From the NCBI RefSeq assembly GCF_001280125.1, contig NZ_LGEG01000273.1, forward strand, positions 1 to 27,932: a DNA stretch of 27,932 bases, written 5' to 3'. The position numbers were made by a program, and so were the translations under genes. The first letter of the stretch is position 1, and every line of letters begins with the position of its first letter. This DNA is from Streptomyces sp. NRRL F-6492. GTDB taxonomy: Bacteria; Actinomycetota; Actinomycetes; Streptomycetales; Streptomycetaceae. Positions 21,637 to 27,932 of this stretch are shown here, piece after piece. Under the pieces are notes generated by a model. The model did no database searches. It saw only the letters and a program-made list of their open reading frames with translations, and was not told the origin of the DNA.

Positions 21637-23160
21637 TCAGGCGCCGGTCCCGACGACGGCCTCGGCGGCCGCGCGGCCGCAGACCCGGGCAGCGCCGTGC
21701 GTGGCGATGTGCAGGGCACCGCGGGGCTCCGCCTCGTTGAGGCCCATCTCGACCACGACGGTGTCGGGGCGGGCCGCGAGCAGGCCGTCGAGGGCCCGGA
21801 TCATCCACGGGTGCCGGTGGAGGTCGCGTACGACCGCCACGACGCGGCGCTCCCCCGCGGCGGCGAGGACGGAGTCCGCGGAGGACTCGTCGTACGAGCC
21901 GGTCTCCGTGCCGGGCAGCAGGCGCTCCAGCTCCGCGGCGATCCCCCAGGGGGTCTCGTCGCCGACCGCGAAGTTCGCGACCGGGGTGAAGGAGGCCACG
22001 TAGGGGGCGCCGGTGATCGGCGTGTACGGGCGTTCCCCGCGGGTCACCTTCAGGGCCCGGCGGGCGGCGACGAGTCCGATGTCGGCGCCGGGCGCGGTCC
22101 CCTCCTGCACTGCCGCGCCCGGCACCGATCCAGCCCCCCTGACCCGGTGCGCCTGGGTCCAGGACGCCAGGGCGCGCACGCGCGCCGCGGCGTCGGCCAG
22201 CCGCTCCTCGGGCAGTTCACCGGTCCGTACCGCGTCGACGAGCGCGTCGCGCAGCCGCAGTACGGTGTCCTCGTCGCACAGCCCGCCGCCGACGCAGATG
22301 GCGTCGGCGCCCGCGGCGATGGCGAGGACGGATCCGCGCTCGATGCCGTACGTCGCCGAGACGGCCTGCATCTCCATGCCGTCGGTGACGATCAGCCCCT
22401 CGAAGCCCAGCTCCTGGCGCAGCAGACCGGTGAGGATCTGCGGGCTCAGGGTGGCCGGGCGGTGCGGGTCGAGCGCGGACAGAAGGATATGCGCGCTCAT
22501 GACCGCTTTGGTACCCGCGGCGACGGCCGCGCGGAAAGGCACCAGCTCACGGGCGTGCAGTGTGGCGAGGTCCACATCGATCCGGGGCAGCGCGTCGTGG
22601 GAGTCGACGTTCGTGTCGCCGTGTCCGGGGAAGTGCTTCGTGCAGGCCGCGACCCCGACGCCCTGGAGGCCGTCGACGTACGCCACGGTGTGCCGGGCGA
22701 CCAGGTCCGGGTCCGGGCCGAAGGACCGGACGCCGATGACCGGGTTCTCGGCGTTGGAGTTGACGTCCGCGGAGGGGGCCCAGTTGAGGTCCACCCCGCA
22801 CTGCGCGAGCCGGCGGCCGAGCTCGCGGGCCACGGCCCGGGTGAGCTCGACGTCGTCGACGCTGCCGAGGGCGTAGTTGCCGGGGAAGGACGAGCCCTGC
22901 TTGACCTCCAGGCGGGTGACGTCGCCGCCCTCCTCGTCGATGGCGACGAGGACGTCGTCCCGCTCGGCCCTCAGCCGCGCGGTGAGCGCGGTGAGCTGCT
23001 CGGGGGTGACGATGTTCCGGCCGAAGAGGCCGACCGACGACAGGCCCTCGCCGATGCGGCGGAGCAGCCAGTCGGGGGCGGTGGTGCCGACGAAACCGGG
23101 CTGGAGGACCGTGAGCGCGTCACGGGTCAGGGTGTCCGGAGCGTGGAGCAGTGTCGTCAT
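21637..23160 (-). CDS. Glycoside hydrolase family 3 beta-N-acetylglucosaminidase (DasD/NagZ-like)
   Basis: 507 aa from ATG 23160. The GH3 (beta/alpha)8 domain spans roughly residues 15-330. KHFPGHGDTNVDSH at 175-188 provides the His/Asp pair that acts as acid/base in the NagZ type, and VTDGMEM at 258-264 carries the predicted nucleophile D260. A C-terminal ~150-residue domain follows. There is no signal peptide, so it acts in the cytoplasm, probably splitting imported chitobiose to GlcNAc. The gene starts 8 bp after the dasC stop and is clearly part of the das transcription unit. Its S. coelicolor counterpart is, I believe, called dasD. A role in muropeptide recycling is an alternative. Confidence 0.88.
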   Translation of the reverse strand: MTTLLHAPDTLTRDALTVLQPGFVGTTAPDWLLRRIGEGLSSVGLFGRNIVTPEQLTALTARLRAERDDVLVAIDEEGGDVTRLEVKQGSSFPGNYALGSVDDVELTRAVARELGRRLAQCGVDLNWAPSADVNSNAENPVIGVRSFGPDPDLVARHTVAYVDGLQGVGVAACTKHFPGHGDTNVDSHDALPRIDVDLATLHARELVPFRAAVAAGTKAVMSAHILLSALDPHRPATLSPQILTGLLRQELGFEGLIVTDGMEMQAVSATYGIERGSVLAIAAGADAICVGGGLCDEDTVLRLRDALVDAVRTGELPEERLADAAARVRALASWTQAHRVRGAGSVPGAAVQEGTAPGADIGLVAARRALKVTRGERPYTPITGAPYVASFTPVANFAVGDETPWGIAAELERLLPGTETGSYDESSADSVLAAAGERRVVAVVRDLHRHPWMIRALDGLLAARPDTVVVEMGLNEAEPRGALHIATHGAARVCGRAAAEAVVGTGA

Positions 23161-23168
23161 GGGAGCCG

Positions 23169-24035
23169 TTATCCCTTCACCGCGCCGGCGGTCATTCCGC
23201 CGACGGCCTTGCGCTGGAGGAAGAGGAAGACGATGAGCACGGGCAGGGCGAAGAGCGTGGAGGCGGCCATGGTGGCGCCCCAGTCGCTGCCGAACGCGGT
23301 CTGGAACTGGGTCAGCCAGAGCGTCAGGGTCGACGACTCCTTGTCCTTGTTCAGCATGAGGATCATGGCGAACTCGTTCCAGGCGGTGATGAAGCCGAAG
23401 AGCGAGGTCGACATCAGACCGGGGGCGAGCAGCGGGAAGATCACCTTGCGGAACGCCTGGCCCCGGGTGCAGCCGTCGATCTGCGCGGCCTCCTCCAGCT
23501 CGACCGGGACGGCGGCGATGAAGCCGCGCAGGGTCCAGATCGTGAAGGGGAGGACCATCACGAAGTAGATGAGCATGAGCATCGGAATGCTGTTCAGCAG
23601 GTCGTTCTCGCGGGAGATCATGTACATCGCGATGACCATGACCTCCCAGGGGGCCATCTGCGCCATCATCACGATGAGGACGATGCCCTTGCGCCCCTTG
23701 AACCTGAGGCGGGCGATCGCGAAGCTCGCGGCCAGGGCCACGAGGAGGGCGAGCAGCACGGCGCCGACGGTGACCGTGAGGCTGTTGCGGACGTACGTCC
23801 AGAACAGGTCGACGCCGGTCGCCGTCGTGTAGTTCTCCAGCGTCGGCGTGAAGACGAAGACGGGGTCCTTCGTCATGATCTCGTGCTGCGGCTTCAGCGA
23901 GGACGAGAACATCCAGTAGACGGGGAAGACGAACACCACGGCGATGACGAGGGCGCTGAGGTTCTTGGCGATCGCGCCGACCGTGAGCGGCTTCCTGGTG
24001 CGCAGCTTCTGCGGAGTCTGGGTGGTGGCGCTCAC
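23169..24035 (-). CDS. dasC: Chitobiose ABC transporter permease DasC
   Basis: 288 aa from ATG 24035, which overlaps the dasB stop by 4 bases. A type I ABC permease with six membrane segments (first about residues 22-45, with the periplasmic loop near the HEIMTKDPVF segment). The EAA loop EEAAQIDGCTRGQAFRKVIF near residues 180-200 docks the ATPase. It pairs with DasB to carry N,N'-diacetylchitobiose delivered by DasA. No ATPase gene is in the cluster; in Streptomyces the shared ATPase MsiK, encoded elsewhere, energises such sugar transporters. Confidence 0.93.
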   Translation of the reverse strand: MSATTQTPQKLRTRKPLTVGAIAKNLSALVIAVVFVFPVYWMFSSSLKPQHEIMTKDPVFVFTPTLENYTTATGVDLFWTYVRNSLTVTVGAVLLALLVALAASFAIARLRFKGRKGIVLIVMMAQMAPWEVMVIAMYMISRENDLLNSIPMLMLIYFVMVLPFTIWTLRGFIAAVPVELEEAAQIDGCTRGQAFRKVIFPLLAPGLMSTSLFGFITAWNEFAMILMLNKDKESSTLTLWLTQFQTAFGSDWGATMAASTLFALPVLIVFLFLQRKAVGGMTAGAVKG

Positions 24036-25054
24036 AGCTCCTCCTCCTGCTTCAGGATCAGGCGGAAGTAGAAGGACATGACCGCGACGAGCATCACGAT
24101 CGTCAGGATGGAGATGGCGGCGGCGACACCGTAGTGGAACTGGCCGACGCCCTCGATGTAGGCGTAGACCGGGAGGGTCTCGGAGCCGCGGTCGGGGCCG
24201 CCGGCGTTCATGGCGTAGACCTGGGCGAACGCCTTGAAGATCCAGATGATCTCCAGGAACGTGGTGATCATGAAGAAGGACTTCAGGTTCGGGAAGACCA
24301 CGGCCCAGAAGGTCCGCCAGCCGCTGGCGCCGTCCATCTTGGCGGCCTCGTACAGCTCGGTCCCGACGGTGGTCAGGCCGGCGTACATGTTGAGGGCGAC
24401 GAAGGGGACCGAGCCCCAGACGAGCAGGAGCAGGATGATGACGAGGGTGGAGAAGCCGGTCTCCAGCCAGTTGTGCTGCTCGTAGCCGGAGAAGCCCAGC
24501 GTGCGCATCACCCAGTTCGCGACGCCGAACTGCTCGTCGAAGAGCCAGCGGAAGACGGTGACGGAGGCGACGATCGGCATGGCCCAGGCGAACATCAGGG
24601 CCAGCGAGAGGACCAGGCGCATCTTCTTGCCGAGGCGGTTGAGCAGCAGGCCTATGCCGGTGCCGATCACCATGATCAGGGCGACGTTGACACCCGTGAA
24701 GACGACGCTTCGGACGGCGACGGACCAGAAGTGCGAGTCGCCGAGGAGGTCGGTGTAGTTGTCGAAGCCGATCCAGACCGTCTCGCGGGTGATGAATTCC
24801 TTCCGGTTGAGCTGCTGGAAGGAGAGCATCACGTTGCGGATCAGCGGGTAGAGCAGCAGCACCGCCATGGACAGCAGGGCGGGCGCGACGAGCAGGTACG
24901 GCAGCAGCCCGCCGGGCAGGGAGCGTCTGCCGCGTGGAGGCTGGGGGACTTCCTTCGGGCCCGAAGGAGGGGGCGGAGTCTGAGACTTCCTTGCCGCCCT
25001 TCCGGGCGCGTCCTGAGGACCGGCGGTCGCCGTCCCCTGGGAGTCCACGGTCAT
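24032..25054 (-). CDS. dasB: Chitobiose ABC transporter permease DasB
   Basis: 340 aa from ATG 25054. The N-terminal ~48 residues are a Pro/Ser/Arg-rich cytoplasmic extension. Six membrane segments follow (first GLLPYLLVAPALLSMAVLLL), and the EAA loop YEAAKMDGASGWRTFWAVVF lies near residues 236-256. It belongs to the sugar-type permease subunits (MalF/LacF class). It is translationally coupled to dasC by the ATGA overlap, and separated from dasA by 137 bp that contain a strong hairpin. The shift in spacing suggests different mRNA levels for the binding protein and the permeases. Confidence 0.93.
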   Translation of the reverse strand: MTVDSQGTATAGPQDAPGRAARKSQTPPPPSGPKEVPQPPRGRRSLPGGLLPYLLVAPALLSMAVLLLYPLIRNVMLSFQQLNRKEFITRETVWIGFDNYTDLLGDSHFWSVAVRSVVFTGVNVALIMVIGTGIGLLLNRLGKKMRLVLSLALMFAWAMPIVASVTVFRWLFDEQFGVANWVMRTLGFSGYEQHNWLETGFSTLVIILLLLVWGSVPFVALNMYAGLTTVGTELYEAAKMDGASGWRTFWAVVFPNLKSFFMITTFLEIIWIFKAFAQVYAMNAGGPDRGSETLPVYAYIEGVGQFHYGVAAAISILTIVMLVAVMSFYFRLILKQEEEL

Positions 25055-25144
25055 GGTCTTATTCCTCGCGGTTCTGGGGCTCCCGCGCCCACCGGGGCAC
25101 GGCCCGGGGGAGCGGGCCGCTGATCACTGCACCACTGAGAAGCA

Positions 25145-25183
25145 CCGGTGGTGCGGCCGGCGTGCCGCCGGCCGCACCACCGG
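25145..25183 (-). terminator. 17-bp stem hairpin between dasA and dasB
   Basis: A perfect 17-bp inverted repeat (25145-25161 with 25167-25183) with a 5-base loop GTGCC, located 9 bp after the dasA stop. No U-tract follows on the minus strand. It probably acts as a partial terminator or a 3' stabiliser that lets dasA be made in excess over the permeases. Confidence 0.85.
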
Positions 25184-25191
25184 GCTATGGA

Positions 25192-26487
25192 TCACTGCTG
25201 GTTGATGCGCTCGTTGATGATCTTGTCGGCGGCCTCGCCGGCCTTCTTGGCGTCCTCGCCCTTCAGGACCTTGGTCATGAAGTCCTTGATCGGGTTCGGG
25301 GCGGTCTCGACGTTGGCCCAGCCCGGGGTGACCGGGGTGACCTTGCCGGAGGCGGACGAGAGGGCCATGGCCTCGGCGAAGGAGCCCGCGGCCGGCTTGA
25401 ACTGCGCGGCGTCGGAGTTGGGAAGCAGCGCGCCCTCGGTGGCGGCGGCGTACTTCGTCATGAACTCCTTGCCGGCGGCGAGGGCCAGCCACTCCTTCGC
25501 GAGGTCCTTGTTCTTGGAGCGCTCGGCGATGGCGAGGTTCGAGCCGCCGAGGAAGACGGAGCCCGGCTTGTCGGCCGTCTTGCCCGGGATCGGGAAGTAA
25601 CCGAAGTCGGCCGTCTTGCCGGCCTTCTTCATGGCGTCGATCGCGCCGCCGGCCTCCCAGCCGAGACCGATCCAGGACGACACGCCGCCCTTGGGAACGA
25701 CGTCGGTGGACTGCTGCGGGGTCGCCTCGTCCTTGTCCTTCGGAGCGGTGGAGAAGGACGCCAGCTCCTTGTAGAAGTTGACGGCGTTGACGGCCTCGGG
25801 AGAGGCGAGGTTGCCCTTCCACTTGTCGCCGTCCTTGACCGCGAGGTCGCTGCCCTCGTCCCAGATGAGACCGGCGAGGACGTACCAGGACTGACCGGGC
25901 AGGTAGATCGCCTGCGACTTCGGGTCGGAAGCCTTGAGCTTCTTCAGACCGTCGATCCACTCGGCGCGGGTCTTCGGCGGGGTGACGCCGGCCTTCTTGA
26001 AGGCGGCCTTGTCGTAGACGACGACGCGGTTGGCGGCGTACCACGGGGCGGAGTAGAGCTTGCCGTCCAGCTCGTTGGAGGCGACCATGCCCTTGTTCCA
26101 GGCGTCGTAGCCCAGCGTGGCCTTGTCGCCGCTCAGGTCGGCGAGGCCGCCGGTGACGGCGTAGCCCGCGGTCTGGGTGTTGCCGAGCTCCAGGACGTCC
26201 GGCGGGGTGTCCTCGGAGAGGGCGGTGGTGACCTTCTCCTGGATGCCGTTCCAGATCTGCTTCTCGACCTTGACCTTGACGCCCGGGTGCTTGGCCTCGA
26301 AGGCCTTGTTCAGCTCGGCCATCCAGGCGTCCGGAGCGGAACCGTCCATGACCCAGACGGTCAGGGTCTTGTCGCCCCCGGCCGTGCCCTTGTCGCCGTC
26401 CTTGGCCTTGTCGCTGTCGGAACCACATGCAGCGATGGAGACCATCATGCCCGCGACGCCGATCGCCGCGATGAGCTTGCGCTTCAC
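25192..26487 (-). CDS. dasA: Chitobiose-binding lipoprotein DasA
   Basis: 431 aa from GTG 26487, fixed by GAGGAGG located 6 bases upstream; the longer frame to 26526 includes the ribosome site and is rejected. Residues 1-20 are a lipoprotein signal (KRKLIAAIGVAGMMVSIAAC) with Cys21 as the lipidation site. The mature protein is a solute-binding protein of the sugar ABC class, with the usual TLTVWVMDGSAPDAWMAEL opening strand. It captures N,N'-diacetylchitobiose outside the membrane and hands it to DasB/DasC. Two dre-like sites lie upstream. Length and lipobox are normal. Confidence 0.94.
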   Translation of the reverse strand: MKRKLIAAIGVAGMMVSIAACGSDSDKAKDGDKGTAGGDKTLTVWVMDGSAPDAWMAELNKAFEAKHPGVKVKVEKQIWNGIQEKVTTALSEDTPPDVLELGNTQTAGYAVTGGLADLSGDKATLGYDAWNKGMVASNELDGKLYSAPWYAANRVVVYDKAAFKKAGVTPPKTRAEWIDGLKKLKASDPKSQAIYLPGQSWYVLAGLIWDEGSDLAVKDGDKWKGNLASPEAVNAVNFYKELASFSTAPKDKDEATPQQSTDVVPKGGVSSWIGLGWEAGGAIDAMKKAGKTADFGYFPIPGKTADKPGSVFLGGSNLAIAERSKNKDLAKEWLALAAGKEFMTKYAAATEGALLPNSDAAQFKPAAGSFAEAMALSSASGKVTPVTPGWANVETAPNPIKDFMTKVLKGEDAKKAGEAADKIINERINQQ

Positions 26488-26577
26488 GCCACCCTCCTCA
26501 GGGATGCCTGCAACCCCCCTGCCCACCGCGCGAAGACATACGTCGGGTAATGCTCGTGGGGCTGGGACCTGGTCTTT

Positions 26578-26593
26578 AATGGTTTAGACCAGT
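26578..26593. promoter_or_regulatory. DasR operator (dre) near dasA, site 1
   Basis: Read on the minus strand it is ACTGGTCTAAACCATT, matching the dre consensus ACTGGTCTAGACCAGT at 14 of 16 positions. It is the best match in the window. It lies 91 bp upstream of the dasA start and about at the predicted transcription start. Confidence 0.88.
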
Positions 26594-26599
26594 ACTCGG

Positions 26600-26628
26600 A
26601 GCTTGGCCTAGACCTTTTTGGGTGTCAA
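26600..26628 (-). promoter_or_regulatory. Probable dasA promoter with a second dre-like site
   Basis: On the minus strand TTGACA (26628-26623) is followed after 17 bp by CAAGCT (26605-26600). The segment CTTGGCCTAGACCTTT at 26602-26617, an 11-of-16 dre match, lies between the two elements and overlaps the -10. DasR bound here would block polymerase directly. Confidence 0.55.
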
Positions 26629-26670
26629 GGGTGCGCAAGAAGGGTAAGGGCGTCCGTTATCGGACCGACA

Positions 26671-26686
26671 CCTGGTCTACGTCCGG
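26671..26686. promoter_or_regulatory. Weak dre-like half-site in the dasA-dasR gap
   Basis: CCTGGTCTACGTCCGG keeps the TGGTCTA half of the DasR site but not the second half. It is possibly a low-affinity site and may be chance. Confidence 0.3.
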
Positions 26687-26800
26687 CCACGACCGCTGGA
26701 TTCACGCCAGTCGCCACCCTCCCGAAGACACCGCACGCGCCCCGGCGGACCGGAGGAGGCCCCCCGTTCCGCCGGAAGAAGCCTCTCACCTCTCGACCGG

Positions 26801-26816
26801 AATGGCCTAGACCAAC
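26801..26816. promoter_or_regulatory. DasR operator (dre) upstream of dasR
   Basis: AATGGCCTAGACCAAC matches the dre consensus at 12 of 16 positions, with an intact CTAGACCA. TATAAG at 26833-26838 could be the -10 of dasR, which would place this site over the -35. It suggests DasR autorepression. Confidence 0.7.
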
Positions 26817-26905
26817 GGGGGATATCACGGTGTATAAGAAGCAGGGAACGACTCCTCCTCGCCGAACCCGCACATATCGGCAGGAGAAACCGTGGGGGCA
26901 CATGA

Positions 26906-27745
<840 letters not shown>

Positions 27746-27783
27746 CCGAACGCGCGGACGCGCACTCGCTCGCACACTCGCCT

Positions 27784-27820
27784 CCGAACGGCCGCACCCT
27801 CCGGGGATGCGGCCGTTCGG
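27784..27820 (+). terminator. Terminator hairpin downstream of dasR
   Basis: CCGAACGGCCGCA at 27784-27796 pairs perfectly with its complement at 27808-27820, with an 11-base loop. It lies 39 bp after the dasR stop. Confidence 0.85.
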
Positions 27821-27846
27821 CGTTCCCGGGAGCCGCGCGGCCCGCT

Positions 27847-27922
27847 CCCCCGTACGGCCCGCACCCCCGTACGGCCCGCACCCCCGTACGGCCCGCAGCG
27901 CCCCCGCCCCCGTACGGCCGCA
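27847..27922. repeat. 17-bp tandem repeat CCCCCGTACGGCCCGCA
   Basis: Three exact head-to-tail copies (27847-27863, 27864-27880, 27881-27897) are followed by a degenerate copy from 27907. Each contains the palindrome CGTACG. The array may continue past the window edge. Confidence 0.9.
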
Positions 27923-27932
27923 CCACCCGCAC

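Noticed and set aside
25046..25066. dre-like sequence ATGGTCTTATTCC at the dasB start
   Set aside because: Only the TGGTCT half matches; the second half is lost, so DasR binding is not supported.

Overview
The window is high-GC actinobacterial DNA and almost certainly Streptomyces. GTG/TTG starts are common, and the genes include a WhiB-like protein, a snapalysin protease, a SigB-type sigma factor with its anti-sigma partner, and the das chitobiose uptake locus. The gene order from the encapsulin to DasR matches, as far as I recall it, the S. coelicolor SCO5231-SCO5250 neighbourhood. Homology statements come from motif recognition, not from a database search.

Left part (1-6600). A transposase C-terminal remnant lies at the very edge. 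It is followed by small uncharacterised genes, the divergent snpR/snpA pair (LysR regulator and secreted M7 metalloprotease), two small proteins of unknown role, and a divergent dihydrofolate-reductase-fold protein/TetR pair with clear palindromes between them.

Middle (6600-13000). The most interesting locus is a two-gene unit on the minus strand. It encodes a Family 2B encapsulin shell protein with an inserted cyclic-nucleotide-binding domain (EshA type), followed by a polyprenyl diphosphate synthase, the recognised cargo class of this encapsulin family. A very GC-rich 15-bp hairpin separates shell and cargo. A cytoplasmic-looking PGRP/amidase gene diverges from the shell gene. Next come a PLP-dependent D-cysteine desulfhydrase/ACC-deaminase-like enzyme, a CPA1 Na+/H+ antiporter and a UBP-type zinc-finger protein.

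Regulatory block (13000-18700). The anti-sigma factor and SigH-type sigma factor genes are translationally coupled and preceded by a good SigB-type promoter. They are followed by a membrane protein, a diacylglycerol-kinase-family protein, wblE and a PdtaS-type sensor kinase. A DasR-type operator lies upstream of the kinase gene.

Right part (19100-27932). A TetR/SDR divergent pair precedes the aminosugar regulon: nagB, a GH3 N-acetylglucosaminidase, and dasC, dasB and dasA (minus strand), with dasR divergent. DasA binds chitobiose, DasB and DasC move it through the membrane, the GH3 enzyme probably releases GlcNAc, and NagB consumes glucosamine-6-phosphate, the ligand that releases DasR. DasR operator-like sites (dre) lie before nagB, dasA and dasR. 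Strong hairpin terminators end nagB/GH3, wblE and dasR, and a strong hairpin also separates dasA from dasB.

Across the window at least nine genes have a -10-like hexamer placed 6-7 nt before the start codon, which suggests leaderless transcripts.
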